A stretch of DNA of 32,824 bases from positions 16,609 to 49,432 of the forward strand of contig PBTV01000017.1 in assembly GCA_002729215.1 (NCBI GenBank), given 5' to 3'. Shown in pieces: positions 15,401 through 23,807 of the stretch. Position 1 is the first letter of the stretch. Each line of letters begins with the position of its first letter. The notes beneath the pieces are model-generated. The model had not been told where the DNA came from. It worked only from the letters and a program-made list of their open reading frames with translations, and did not search any database. The DNA comes from Rubrivirga sp. GTDB lineage: Bacteria; Actinomycetota; Actinomycetes; S36-B12. The translations under genes and the position numbers were made by a program.

Positions 15401-16102
15401 CTAGAAGTCGTCGTCCTCGCTCTTGGCGGGATCGATCGGGATTCCCGGGCCCATCGTGGATGACAGCGTCGCCTTCTTGATGTAGCGCCCCTTGGCCGCG
15501 GACGGCTTCATGCGATTGATCTCGTCCATGACGGCGGCGAAGTTGTCGTTGAGCTGATCTGCGGTGAAGGAGGCCTTGCCGATCGGGAATTGCATGTTGG
15601 CGTGCTTGTCGAGACGAAACTCGATCTTGCCCCCCTTGATGTCGCCAACGGCCTTTACGACGTCCATCGTGACGGTGCCCGTCTTCGGGTTCGGCATCAA
15701 ACCTCGGGGGCCGAGAACCTTGCCGAGGGTGCCGACCTTGCCCATCATGTCCGGCGTCGCAACCACGGCATCGAAGTCGGTCCAACCACCCTTGACCTTC
15801 TCGAGCATGTCGTCCGCTCCGACGAAATCCGCGCCCGCCTCGCGAGCCTCATCGGCTTTCTCACCACCGGCGAATACGAGTACTCGGGAGGTCTTTCCGG
15901 TTCCGTGGGGAAGGTTGACCGTGCCACGGACCATCTGGTCCGCCTTTCGCGGATCGACGCCCATGCACATCGACACATCGAGCGTCGGATCAAACTTCGT
16001 GGACACGGTGTCCTTGATGATCTTGATGGCGCCCATTGGGCTGTAGATCTTGTCTTCCTCGATCTTCTCGAGGGCTTGCTGGTATGCCTTGCTGCGCTTC
16101 AT
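15401..16102 (-). CDS. rplA: Ribosomal protein L1
   Basis: Binds 23S rRNA at the E-site stalk and represses the L11 operon. The 233 residues are the normal length; features are [13 protein letters not shown] at the start, [23 protein letters not shown] (L1 signature) and VRRYIKK-like [17 protein letters not shown] near the end. GGAGAGC precedes the ATG. Unlike most bacteria, rplJ does not follow; about 13 kb of metabolic genes intervene. Confidence 0.98.
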   Translation of the reverse strand: MKRSKAYQQALEKIEEDKIYSPMGAIKIIKDTVSTKFDPTLDVSMCMGVDPRKADQMVRGTVNLPHGTGKTSRVLVFAGGEKADEAREAGADFVGADDMLEKVKGGWTDFDAVVATPDMMGKVGTLGKVLGPRGLMPNPKTGTVTMDVVKAVGDIKGGKIEFRLDKHANMQFPIGKASFTADQLNDNFAAVMDEINRMKPSAAKGRYIKKATLSSTMGPGIPIDPAKSEDDDF

Positions 16103-16216
16103 GACTGCTCTCCTTGTCGGCAGGTGTGGTGTGCGAGCCGCGCTGGCTCTCCCACGATGGTGATTATTCAGTTGTTATGCGAACCGTCCTCGAACGGAGG
16201 TACGGAAGTACGGAAA

Positions 16217-16645
16217 CTACGAGACGGTGATGCCCATCTGGCGTGCCGTGCCTTCGATAATGCGCATCGCGGCGTCCACGTCATTAGCGTTCAAGTCCGG
16301 CATCTTCGTCTCGGCGATCTCACGGACCTGGTCCTTGGTGATGGACCCGGCCTTGACGGTGTGCGGCGTCCCCGAACCCTTCGGAACACCTGCAGCCTTC
16401 AAGATCAATTTGGCGGCCGGTGGGGTCTTGAGCACGAAGTCGAATGAGCGATCCTCGTAGACGGTGATCTCGACGGGAATGACCTGCCCGCGCTTGTCCT
16501 CCGTCGCGGCGTTGTACGCCTTGCAGAAGTCCATGATGTTGACGCCATGCTGGCCGAGTGCCGGGCCAACGGGCGGCGCCGGGTTGGCTTGACCGGCCTC
16601 GATCTGCAACTTGATGAGGCCTTCGACCTTCTTCTTCGGTGCCAT
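16217..16645 (-). CDS. rplK: Ribosomal protein L11
   Basis: A 142-residue protein of the GTPase-associated centre. The N-terminal domain has [35 protein letters not shown] and the RNA-binding C-terminal domain ends with [26 protein letters not shown]. Normal length. The 114-base gap to rplA contains a short CCGT/ACGG stem near 16183-16197 that could be an L1-related site but is not convincing. Confidence 0.98.
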   Translation of the reverse strand: MAPKKKVEGLIKLQIEAGQANPAPPVGPALGQHGVNIMDFCKAYNAATEDKRGQVIPVEITVYEDRSFDFVLKTPPAAKLILKAAGVPKGSGTPHTVKAGSITKDQVREIAETKMPDLNANDVDAAMRIIEGTARQMGITVS

Positions 16646-16698
16646 CTGCTCTCTGCTTCCTTCGGGGCCGGCGGGCGCCGGCCACTTGTGTGCTCGAC

Positions 16699-17592
16699 CT
16701 AGTTCCTGTCGATTTGGTTGAACTCAAGTTCAACCGGGGTTTCGCGACCGAAGATCTCCACGAGTCCGGTCACCTTCTGAGCTTCGATGTTGATCTCGGA
16801 GATCGTGGCGTGCAACGTAGCGAACGGTCCATCGACAACGGTCACCGAGTCACCCACCGAGAAGTCGATTTCCACGGCGGCGATCGCGGCTGCGGCATCT
16901 TCGGCAACGCTCGTCGTGCCCGCGGCAGCTACCGGCTTCTTCTCCGGCGCCGGAGCCAGGATGTTGACAACTTCGTCCAACGACAGCGGCGCCGGTGAAT
17001 GGCCGTTGCCGACGAAGCCGGTCACGCCGGGAGTGTGGCGAACAACTCCCCAGGATTCATCCGTCAAGTCCATCCGGACTAGTACGTAGCCCGGGAATTT
17101 GTTGCGCTTCACCTGCTTGCGCACACCACTCTTGATTTCTGTGACTTCCTCCATTGGAACTTCGACCTGGAAGATGTAGTCCTCCATGTTCAAGGTTGTC
17201 GTGCGAGCCTCGATGTTGCCCTTCACCTTGTTCTCATAACCCGAGTACGAGTGAACTACATACCAATCGCCAGGGGCGATGCGCATTTCGCTCCGGAACG
17301 CTTCGGCCGGGTCGACGTCATCGTCGTCGTCGATTTCGGCCTCATCATCCGTGTCGACAGCGCCGGCCGCGTCCGCGATCTCCTGCGCTTGCACCACAAC
17401 GTCGGCTTCCGCCTCGGCCTGGGCCTCGTCGACAAGAACGTCGTCGGCTGTCACCTCATCGGCAACGAATTCCGACGCGGTCGGGTCGGCGTCCGCTGGA
17501 GTTGCGTCGCTTGCCTCGGCGTTCGCCGCGGCTGCGTCGGAGGTCTCGGGCACCGCGAACGGGTCCACGACGGGTTGGTCCTGCTCGGACAC
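16699..17592 (-). CDS. nusG: Transcription elongation factor NusG
   Basis: Binds RNA polymerase and links it to Rho and ribosomes. The NGN domain starts at about residue 108 ([16 protein letters not shown]) and includes [11 protein letters not shown]; the KOW domain is at about 245-290 ([15 protein letters not shown]). The first 100 residues are an acidic, alanine-rich extension ending in a DDDDDVD run, and a 25-residue alanine-rich linker (about 215-240) separates NGN and KOW. Such extensions are known in actinobacterial NusG. Start is GTG at 17592 with GGAG upstream. Confidence 0.97.
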   Translation of the reverse strand: MSEQDQPVVDPFAVPETSDAAAANAEASDATPADADPTASEFVADEVTADDVLVDEAQAEAEADVVVQAQEIADAAGAVDTDDEAEIDDDDDVDPAEAFRSEMRIAPGDWYVVHSYSGYENKVKGNIEARTTTLNMEDYIFQVEVPMEEVTEIKSGVRKQVKRNKFPGYVLVRMDLTDESWGVVRHTPGVTGFVGNGHSPAPLSLDEVVNILAPAPEKKPVAAAGTTSVAEDAAAAIAAVEIDFSVGDSVTVVDGPFATLHATISEINIEAQKVTGLVEIFGRETPVELEFNQIDRN

Positions 17593-17650
17593 GGCGGGTT
17601 CTCCTTGGTTCTTTCGATTTACTCGGGTGGGATGGGGGCTCGTTGGTCGG

Positions 17651-17896
17651 CTAGCCGAAGACGAAGAGCACTCCCTGGGTGAAGACGTAGTCGTACGCAG
17701 CGATGATGCCCGCCATCACGAGGACGAAGAACAGCACCACGGTGGTGTACGCGATCAGTTCCTTTCGCGTCGGCCAGATGACCTTGCGGAGTTCGGCAAT
17801 GACCTGACGAATGAAAAGCGCAAGCCGGGAGAAGAAGCCGCGTTCGGACCCAGCAGACCCACTACTGGGCTGCTGCCGCTCCTCGACTTCCGCCAT
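17651..17896 (-). CDS. secE: Preprotein translocase subunit SecE
   Basis: An 81-residue single-span SecE. The amphipathic segment [24 protein letters not shown] (about 28-51) with the WPTR motif precedes one transmembrane helix. It is 58 bases upstream of nusG, the usual pair, and directly follows tRNA-Trp. Confidence 0.97.
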   Translation of the reverse strand: MAEVEERQQPSSGSAGSERGFFSRLALFIRQVIAELRKVIWPTRKELIAYTTVVLFFVLVMAGIIAAYDYVFTQGVLFVFG

Positions 17897-17952
17897 GACC
17901 GTGCCTTCCTATCGCTTTCTGTTGTCCGACTGTTCGGCTGTTTACCGATCAG

Positions 17953-18025
17953 CAGGGCCGAAGGGACTTGAACCCCCAACCGCCGGTTTTGGAGACCGGT
18001 GCTCTACCAATTGAGCTACAGCCCT
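17953..18025 (-). tRNA. trpT: tRNA-Trp (CCA anticodon)
   Basis: A 73-base cloverleaf: acceptor AGGGCTG/CGGCCCT, D arm GCTC-GAGC, anticodon stem with loop CTCCAAA, T arm with GTTCAAG. CCA is not encoded. Position before secE is the conserved actinobacterial one. Confidence 0.97.
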
Positions 18026-18144
18026 CGGTCGGGCCACGACGATTACCCTGTGGGCAGGCTTACGCCGAGGTACCGCGGGACGAAGTGTACGGCGGGGTCC
18101 GGGCGGGCGGCGACCCCGGGGCTGCCTGCTGACAGGATGGGGCG

Positions 18145-19350
18145 GTGACTTCGCCCGCCCACCGTATTTCCAAGCGAATCGGATCCATGAGAGAGTCGGC
18201 CACTTTGGCCGTGGACGCGAAGGCGAAGGCCCTCGTGGCGGCCGGTCGGCCGGTCATCGGCTTCGGAGCTGGCGAGCCTGATTTCCCGACACCTGAGTAC
18301 ATCGTCTCCGCGGCCGTCGACGCCTGCCGCGATCCGCGGTGGCACCGGTACAGCCCCGCGGGCGGGCTACCGGCCTTGAAGGAGGCCATCGCCCATAAAA
18401 CGCTCCGCGATTCTGGATGGGAGATCGGAGCCGATCAGGTGCTCGTCACCAACGGCGGCAAGCAGGCCCTCTACAACACCTTCGCAGCCCTGCTGAACCC
18501 AGGCGATGAGGTGCTGCTCCCCGCCCCATTCTGGACGACCTATCCGGAGTCGATCAGTCTGGCCGGCGGCGTCCCCGTGGAGGTCCCCACCGACGAAACG
18601 ACCGGCTACCGCGCATCCATCGAACAACTCGAGGCGGCGCGGACGCCGCGGACAACCATGCTCGTGTTCGTCTCTCCCTCGAACCCGACCGGCGCCGTCT
18701 ACTCCCCCGCGGAAGTTGAGGCGATCGGGACCTGGGCCGCCGACAACGGTCTGTGGATAGTCACCGATGAGATCTACGAGCACCTCGTCTACGGGGATGC
18801 CGTCTTCTCGTCGATGCCGATCCGGGTTCCCCAGCTGGCTGACCAATGCGTCGTTATCAATGGAGTGGCCAAGACCTATGCGATGACCGGATGGCGCGTG
18901 GGATGGCTGATCGGACCCACGGATGTCGTGAAGGCGGCCACCAACCTGCAGTCGCACGCCACGTCTAATGTTGCCAACGTGTCGCAGATCGCTGCGCTGG
19001 CAGCGGTCAGTGGGGACCTGTCTGCCGTGGAGGACATGAAGGTCGCCTTCGATCGACGTCGCCGCCTCATCGTCGAGGCGCTCAATCAGATTCCCGGCAT
19101 CGAATGCCCCACTCCGGAGGGAGCGTTCTACGTCTACCCCTCGGTCAAGGCGGTTCTCGGCACGGACATTCGGGGTCATCGTCCCGCTTCGTCTGCGGAA
19201 CTCGCGGCGCTCATCCTCGATGAGGTCGAGGTCGCCGTTGTGCCGGGTGAGGCTTTCGGTACGCCCGGGTATTTGCGTCTGTCGTACGCGACATCCGACG
19301 ACAAGATCACCGAGGGAATCGCTCGTATCGCGGCGCTCCTTCGCGAGTAA
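18145..19350 (+). CDS. aspC: Class I pyridoxal-phosphate aminotransferase, probably aspartate aminotransferase
   Basis: A 401-residue fold type I aminotransferase, probably exchanging amino groups between aspartate or aromatic amino acids and 2-oxoglutarate. Features: [13 protein letters not shown] (41-53), [10 protein letters not shown] with Asn180, [10 protein letters not shown] with Asp208 and Tyr211, and the PLP lysine K243 in [22 protein letters not shown] holds the carboxylate-binding arginine. Start is GTG at 18145 with GGATGGG upstream. An aminotransferase in this place, next to tRNA-Trp and secE, is conserved in many actinobacteria; here it is divergent from the ribosomal operon and convergent with murB. 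Confidence 0.9.
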   Translation: MTSPAHRISKRIGSMRESATLAVDAKAKALVAAGRPVIGFGAGEPDFPTPEYIVSAAVDACRDPRWHRYSPAGGLPALKEAIAHKTLRDSGWEIGADQVLVTNGGKQALYNTFAALLNPGDEVLLPAPFWTTYPESISLAGGVPVEVPTDETTGYRASIEQLEAARTPRTTMLVFVSPSNPTGAVYSPAEVEAIGTWAADNGLWIVTDEIYEHLVYGDAVFSSMPIRVPQLADQCVVINGVAKTYAMTGWRVGWLIGPTDVVKAATNLQSHATSNVANVSQIAALAAVSGDLSAVEDMKVAFDRRRRLIVEALNQIPGIECPTPEGAFYVYPSVKAVLGTDIRGHRPASSAELAALILDEVEVAVVPGEAFGTPGYLRLSYATSDDKITEGIARIAALLRE

Positions 19351-19367
19351 CGCTCATTTGCGATCTC

Positions 19368-19394
19368 GCTGAGTTCGCGGAGTGATCTCTCAGC
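19368..19394. terminator. Weak hairpin between convergent aspC and murB
   Basis: GCTGAG (19368-19373) and CTCAGC (19389-19394) form a 6-bp stem with a 15-base loop in the 56-base gap between two convergent genes. There is no U-tract. It may act as a weak two-way terminator. Confidence 0.25.
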
Positions 19395-19406
19395 AGAACG
19401 CTCTCG

Positions 19407-20474
19407 CTACAGGGAGCATCCGACCAGCCGGGGCTCGGTGACGAGTTCGACACCGAACGTGTCCACAACGCGTGACCGCATCCATCGGGCAAGTTCGATG
19501 ACGTCCTCGCAGGTCGCGCTTCCGGCGTTGCTGATCGCCAACGTGTGCTTGGTCGACACCCGTGCACTGGATTCGGGCAACTGAAAGCCTCGGTCGATTC
19601 CACTCGCTGCGATCAACCACGCCGCGCTCACCTTTACCTCGCCCGACGGCGTCGGGAACCGTGGACACTCATCGGGCAAGGTTCGTGCCACAGCGTCGCT
19701 GACGATCGGGTTGACGAAGAACGAACCAACGCTCCAGGTATCGGGATCGTGCTCATCGAGCACCATGCCCTTGCTGCGCCGTAACTCCAAGACGGCCTCA
19801 CGCACCTGCACTCCATCCGCGCTCACCCCAACCTCGACACCCACGGCGCCGGCTAGTTGTGGGTAGGTGACGCATACAGACTCATCGACAGGCAGATCGA
19901 AGACAACTTCGAGCACAACGAACCGGTCCGGCTCGTGCTTGAATCGGCTCGTGCGATAGCCGAAGCCGCACTCCTGGGCTGACAGTTCCTGCACGGATCT
20001 TCCGGTGCGATCCCAGACGCGGACGCTGACGAGGTAATCGGAGACTTCTGCCCCGTACGCCCCCACGTTCTGGATAGGTGATGCACCGACAAGGCCCGGG
20101 ATACCACTGAGTGGCGCCAAGGCGGCAGATCCGGCGGCGAGGCTTCGCAGCACAAGCTCGTCCCATTCCTCACCGGCTGCTGCAACGATGCGTACCCGCC
20201 CTTCCTGATCCACGGTGGTGATGCCCGTCGGCGCCACCTGGACCACGGTTCCATCGAAGGCCGCATCGGAACACACGACGTTCGAGCCACCGCCGAGAAC
20301 CAGAGCCGGCCGTCCGAGGTCGTCGCACTCGACGATTGCCTCGATGCACGCGGCCTCGGTGCGTGCCACGATCCACGTTCCCACGGCACCACCCACGCGC
20401 AGGGACGTGTGCTCGGCGAAACTCCCGGGCCCTAGATCGACAGATGACGTCACGTTACTCAGCCTAGGAGGCAT
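19407..20474 (-). CDS. murB: UDP-N-acetylenolpyruvoylglucosamine reductase
   Basis: A 355-residue FAD enzyme that reduces UDP-GlcNAc-enolpyruvate with NADPH to UDP-MurNAc in peptidoglycan synthesis. Features: FAD-binding VLGGGSNVV (59-67), SGIPGLVGASPIQNVGAYGAEV (123-144), YRTSRFK (173-179), the proton donor Ser251 in SVGSFFVNP and the C-terminal glutamate in VTEPRLVG. No ribosome site is obvious at the ATG (20474); a GTG at codon 8 is an alternative. It closes the rpmG-hadA-hadB-glycosyltransferase-murB run. Confidence 0.93.
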   Translation of the reverse strand: MPPRLSNVTSSVDLGPGSFAEHTSLRVGGAVGTWIVARTEAACIEAIVECDDLGRPALVLGGGSNVVCSDAAFDGTVVQVAPTGITTVDQEGRVRIVAAAGEEWDELVLRSLAAGSAALAPLSGIPGLVGASPIQNVGAYGAEVSDYLVSVRVWDRTGRSVQELSAQECGFGYRTSRFKHEPDRFVVLEVVFDLPVDESVCVTYPQLAGAVGVEVGVSADGVQVREAVLELRRSKGMVLDEHDPDTWSVGSFFVNPIVSDAVARTLPDECPRFPTPSGEVKVSAAWLIAASGIDRGFQLPESSARVSTKHTLAISNAGSATCEDVIELARWMRSRVVDTFGVELVTEPRLVGCSL

Positions 20475-20500
20475 TGCCGGCCTGTCATCGCGCTGCCGGC

Positions 20501-21430
20501 TTACCGTGGCGCGAGCAGGTGATCTTTGCCGCGGAAGCGCTGGAGTAGCCGGTCGTACGTCTTTTTCGACTGCTTGTCTCGAAAGGCGGGGTCGGAGTCG
20601 TGATACCCGTGGTGCCGCCCCTGGCGGATCGGCAACGAATCAGCAGGAATAGCGAGAATCCCTCCTGCCTCGCGTAGCGCCAAACTCCATTCCATATCGG
20701 CGTTGCGGTAGAAGCGCGCCTTCGAGTCGGGTCTGACCACCTCAATGGCCTCGCGCTTGAGGGCCATCAGGTATCCCAGGATGGCGTCTACTTCTCCCAC
20801 CTCAGCAGCATCGAAGGAACGCCATCCGTCATCGACGTTGACGTTCACGCCTTTCCATCCGGTGCCAACGACGTCATGACGACCGAGGACTTCCAGCATG
20901 GGGGCGAACGCATCACCTTCGATGATTGTCGACAAATCCATGATGACGAACACGTCGCACCGTGACAGGTCAATGGCCGCGGACACCACGCTCGACCAGC
21001 CGAGCGAAGCGAGTGCGGGCTCCATATGCAGGACTCGAAATCGTCCGGGTTGATCATCGGCGAACACCTCGGCTCGCATTCCCGCGTCATCGACGTTAGC
21101 GCAATCGATCACCAGGACGATGGCATCCGCTGGTGCGTGGGCCTGCAGAGCTTGAAGGCACACGTCTGTGTCATCCGGCCAACCATCGAGGATCACGCAT
21201 ACGACCGTGGGCGCCTCGACCGGGGCCGACATCGCCAACTCGTGCACGTCCCCGAGTACCTCGAAAGGCGGCTTCTCGACGAGGTCGAAGCCGCCTGCAG
21301 TATCCACCACTGTCCAGCCAGCAGCATCGATCTCGGCTCGAATCGCATCAGCTCGCGCGAAGTCTTTCGCCGATCGTGCATCCGCCCGCGCCGCAGCGAG
21401 CGCCTGAACGTGATTGGGAGCATTCACCAT
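20501..21430 (-). CDS. Glycosyltransferase-like protein with CysRS-type N-terminal segment
   Basis: A 309-residue protein of two parts. Residues about 9-50 (ARSAKDFARADAIR, then AAGWTVVDTAGGFDL) match the helical end of cysteinyl-tRNA synthetases. Residues about 70-309 look like a GT-A family 2 glycosyltransferase: VVCVILDGW, VLVIDCANVD, a DVFVIMDLSTIIEGD segment at the DxD position, and NADMEWSLALREAGG resembling the ED acceptor region. The donor-binding DxD is reduced to a lone Asp. No signal peptide or membrane helix. Start at 21430 with GGGGTGA upstream, four bases after hadB. Function unknown; a cell-envelope role is suggested only by its neighbours hadAB and murB. Confidence 0.75.
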   Translation of the reverse strand: MVNAPNHVQALAAARADARSAKDFARADAIRAEIDAAGWTVVDTAGGFDLVEKPPFEVLGDVHELAMSAPVEAPTVVCVILDGWPDDTDVCLQALQAHAPADAIVLVIDCANVDDAGMRAEVFADDQPGRFRVLHMEPALASLGWSSVVSAAIDLSRCDVFVIMDLSTIIEGDAFAPMLEVLGRHDVVGTGWKGVNVNVDDGWRSFDAAEVGEVDAILGYLMALKREAIEVVRPDSKARFYRNADMEWSLALREAGGILAIPADSLPIRQGRHHGYHDSDPAFRDKQSKKTYDRLLQRFRGKDHLLAPR

Positions 21431-21434
21431 TTGG

Positions 21435-21842
21435 TCACCCCACGCGGACGCGGGCGATAGCTTTACCGAGAACGGAAACGTCAGCACACATCGCTTTGAG
21501 TGAGACGGTTGCGATGGAGTCTTCCACTGCTGTCACGGTTCCACTCACGTGGAGTGTTGCGCCGACTCCGTCGTCCGGGACAACCACCGGCCTAGTGAAG
21601 CGACAGCCGTAGTCGACCAGAGCCGACGGGTCTTCGCACCAGTCGGTGACGACCTGAATCGCCATGCCCATCGTCAACATTCCGTGGGCGATGACGTCGG
21701 GCAACCCGACCTCGTGGGCGATCCGCTGATTCCAGTGAATGACGTTGAAGTCTCCGGAGGCACCCGCGTATCGAACGAGCGTTTCCCGGGTGATGCGGAA
21801 CTCCCGCGCAGGAATTTCGTGCCCAACGTCGACGCGAGTCAT
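21435..21842 (-). CDS. hadB: MaoC-like dehydratase, HadB type
   Basis: A 135-residue hot-dog protein with the hydratase 2 motif DFNVIHWNQRIAHEVGLPDVIAHGML (residues about 31-56; the catalytic Asp and His are in D-x-N-x-x-H). It overlaps hadA by four bases (ATGA). HadA-HadB heterodimers dehydrate beta-hydroxyacyl chains in the mycobacterial FAS-II cycle, but the same gene pair is found in actinobacteria without mycolic acids, where its substrate is unclear. Confidence 0.85.
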   Translation of the reverse strand: MTRVDVGHEIPAREFRITRETLVRYAGASGDFNVIHWNQRIAHEVGLPDVIAHGMLTMGMAIQVVTDWCEDPSALVDYGCRFTRPVVVPDDGVGATLHVSGTVTAVEDSIATVSLKAMCADVSVLGKAIARVRVG

Positions 21843-22297
21843 GCCGCCTCGCTATCGGTTCCCCGTGCGACGAGCACCGTGTAACTCGTCACGACGTGCT
21901 CACCGTCAGTTGTCGAGATGTCCGTTCGAGTGGTGATCATGTCGTTGCCCGCCACGGATCGAATTCTGTCGATCGTGACGTGACTGAGTAGCTCATCACC
22001 GGCGACGATCGGCCGTGTGTATTCGAACCTCTGATCGCCGTGGACCACTCGGGAATAGTCCAGGCCGAGGTCAGGATCGAGGGCGACCGACTCGGCGGCG
22101 GCCATCACGAGTCGAACAGCGAAGGTGGGTGGAGCAACGACATCGGAGTATCCGCGGCTTTGCGCCGCGTCGACGTCCAGGCTTGCTGGGTCGGTGACGC
22201 CGAGCGCCTGACTGAACTCCCATATCTTTTCTCGCCCCACGAGGTAGGGAGCCCCCGGAGGGTACGAGCGTCCGACGAAGTCGGGATTAAGTGCCAC
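21839..22297 (-). CDS. hadA: FAS1-type dehydratase partner, HadA type
   Basis: A 152-residue hot-dog protein matching the MaoC-like N-terminal/FAS1 dehydratase family: NPDFVGRSYPPGAPYLVGREKI opening, DVVAPPTFAVRLV in the middle and VVHGDQRFEYTRPIVAGDEL. It lacks the D-x-N-x-x-H catalytic motif, as HadA does, and would be the substrate-binding subunit of HadB. Start is GTG at 22297, 16 bases after rpmG, without a clear ribosome site. Confidence 0.85.
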   Translation of the reverse strand: MALNPDFVGRSYPPGAPYLVGREKIWEFSQALGVTDPASLDVDAAQSRGYSDVVAPPTFAVRLVMAAAESVALDPDLGLDYSRVVHGDQRFEYTRPIVAGDELLSHVTIDRIRSVAGNDMITTRTDISTTDGEHVVTSYTVLVARGTDSEAA

Positions 22298-22313
22298 GGG
22301 TGCCCTGTGGGCC

Positions 22314-22481
22314 CTAGCGGGTTTCCTTGTGCAGTGTGTGCTTATTGCACCGCGCGCAGAACTTCTTCACCTCGAGCCGGTCGGGGTCGTTCCGCCGGTT
22401 CTTCTTCGTGATGTAGTTGCGCTCCTTGCAGTCCTCGCACGCCATGGTGATTTTCGGACGGACGTCCGTTGCCTTGCCCAT
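22314..22481 (-). CDS. rpmG: Ribosomal protein L33 (zinc-binding form)
   Basis: A 55-residue L33: [53 protein letters not shown]. The two CxxC pairs show the zinc-binding form. GAGG precedes the ATG at 22481. It lies between tRNA-Met and hadA, the conserved actinobacterial position. Confidence 0.97.
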   Translation of the reverse strand: MGKATDVRPKITMACEDCKERNYITKKNRRNDPDRLEVKKFCARCNKHTLHKETR

Positions 22482-22557
22482 CTGATCTGCCTCTCTCCGT
22501 GCGCTGCGAGCGCTCTTGCGTGTTCCTAGTCTTACTTACGGTGGTTCTTACTGTTGG

Positions 22558-22631
22558 TAGCGGGGGCGGGACTTGAACCCGCGACACAGCGATTATGAGC
22601 CGCTTGCTCTGCCAGGCTGAGCTACCCCGCC
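22558..22631 (-). tRNA. tRNA-Met (CAT anticodon), elongator type
   Basis: A 74-base cloverleaf with acceptor GGCGGGG/CCCCGCT, anticodon loop CTCATAA and T arm GTTCAAG. The anticodon stem AGCGG/TCGCT lacks the three G-C pairs of initiator tRNA, so it is an elongator; its place beside tRNA-Thr and rpmG argues against tRNA-Ile2. CC follows the discriminator A but a full CCA is not encoded. Confidence 0.93.
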
Positions 22632-22673
22632 CTGCACGATCCGAACCCACTGCTGAGATCGGCCCGTACTCCG

Positions 22674-22746
22674 AGCCCCAATACGGAATCGAACCGTAGA
22701 CCTTCTCCTTACCATGGAGACGCTCTGCCGACTGAGCTATTGGGGC
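22674..22746 (-). tRNA. tRNA-Thr (GGT anticodon)
   Basis: A 73-base cloverleaf: acceptor GCCCCAA/TTGGGGC, D arm GCTC-GAGC, anticodon stem TCTCC/GGAGA with loop ATGGTAA, T arm with GTTCGAT. It heads the tRNA-Thr, tRNA-Met, rpmG transcript. Confidence 0.97.
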
Positions 22747-22759
22747 GTGAAGCCGGTAA

Positions 22760-22788
22760 AGCGTACCCGGGGGCGCACCATCTGCGAA
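22760..22788 (-). promoter_or_regulatory. Candidate promoter of the tRNA-Thr/tRNA-Met/rpmG transcript
   Basis: TTCGCA (22783-22788) and TACGCT (22760-22765) on the minus strand are 17 bases apart; transcription would begin near 22753, just before the tRNA-Thr 5' end at 22746. Confidence 0.4.
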
Positions 22789-22809
22789 CCCCAGCCCCAA
22801 CCTGCCGAA

Positions 22810-22823
22810 CCAACGATCGTTGG
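22810..22823. promoter_or_regulatory. 14-bp perfect palindrome, possible operator
   Basis: CCAACGATCGTTGG is a perfect palindrome lying between the divergent tRNA-Thr promoter and the dehydrogenase start at 22837. Position and symmetry suit a dimeric repressor, but no regulator gene is adjacent. Confidence 0.4.
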
Positions 22824-22836
22824 CTTCAATACCGGT

Positions 22837-23805
22837 ATGCAGTCTCCCACTTCTCCGGCCTCCAGCAAAGCCGGACACCGGTGGACCGTTGCCGACTTGC
22901 CGGACCTGACCGGCCGGGCGGCCATCGTCACGGGCGCCAATTCCGGCATCGGCTTCTACACCGCTCAAGCCCTTGCCCGCTCCGGTGCCGACGTCACCCT
23001 GGCTGTTCGCGATGAAACAAAGGGAGACAAGGCACGTGAACTCATGGGCCCCACACCGGGAGACATCCATGTGCGCCATCTCGACCTAAGTGATCTGTCG
23101 TCCGTTCGTAGTTTCGCCAACGAGTGGTCCCGCGATTTCTGCGGCGGCCTCGATCTACTGATCAACAACGCCGGGGTAATGGCGATCCCGTATCGGCAAA
23201 GTGCCGACGGTTACGAACTGCAATTCGCTACCAACCATCTTGGGCACTTCGCGCTAACAGGGCTGCTCCTGCCGGCACTGGTCGCTGTTCCCCACTCCCG
23301 CATCGTCAATGTCTCTTCGGGCGCTCATCGGATGATTCGTCGAATCAACATCGAGCACCTCACCGGCGAAAACAGCTACAGCAAGTGGGGTGCGTACGGG
23401 CAGAGCAAACTCGCGAACTTACTGTTCACCCTCGAACTCCAGCGTCGTCTGGAAGCCGAAGACCTCACCGTGACGTGTTCGGCCGCACACCCCGGGTGGG
23501 CCGCCACCGGTCTGCAGAGCGCGGGCCCCACAATGAGCGGCTCCTGGTGGGAAGCGCGGACGGCCGAACTCGCCAATACCGTTCTCGCGCAATCCGCCGA
23601 GACTGGGGCGCTGCCAACTCTCTTCGCCGCAACCATGCCCGGACTCCCGGGCAACTCCTACATCGGACCGGATGGTCTCGGCGAAATGCGCGGACATCCG
23701 AAGCCCGTAGGTCGGTCGGATGCAGCGCAGGACCGGCAGCAGGCTGAGCAGTTGTGGCGAGTAAGCGAGGAACTCACATCCGTCACGTTTCCGTTCGACG
23801 CCTGA
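22837..23805 (+). CDS. Short-chain dehydrogenase/reductase
   Basis: A 322-residue SDR of the retinol-dehydrogenase/oxidoreductase type. The nucleotide site is TGANSGIG (32-39), then NNAGVM (110-115), the catalytic Ser161 in NVSSGAH, and Tyr187/Lys191 in YGQSK. AHPGWAATGLQ follows, as usual in this group. The ATG at 22837 has no ribosome site; the message may be leaderless, or a downstream start is used. Upstream in-frame codons overlap tRNA-Thr and are rejected. Substrate unknown; convergent with the next gene with a two-base gap. Confidence 0.85.
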   Translation: MQSPTSPASSKAGHRWTVADLPDLTGRAAIVTGANSGIGFYTAQALARSGADVTLAVRDETKGDKARELMGPTPGDIHVRHLDLSDLSSVRSFANEWSRDFCGGLDLLINNAGVMAIPYRQSADGYELQFATNHLGHFALTGLLLPALVAVPHSRIVNVSSGAHRMIRRINIEHLTGENSYSKWGAYGQSKLANLLFTLELQRRLEAEDLTVTCSAAHPGWAATGLQSAGPTMSGSWWEARTAELANTVLAQSAETGALPTLFAATMPGLPGNSYIGPDGLGEMRGHPKPVGRSDAAQDRQQAEQLWRVSEELTSVTFPFDA

Positions 23806-23807
23806 CG

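Noticed and set aside
22558-22631. Initiator tRNA-Met
   Set aside because: The anticodon stem lacks the three consecutive G-C pairs of initiators.
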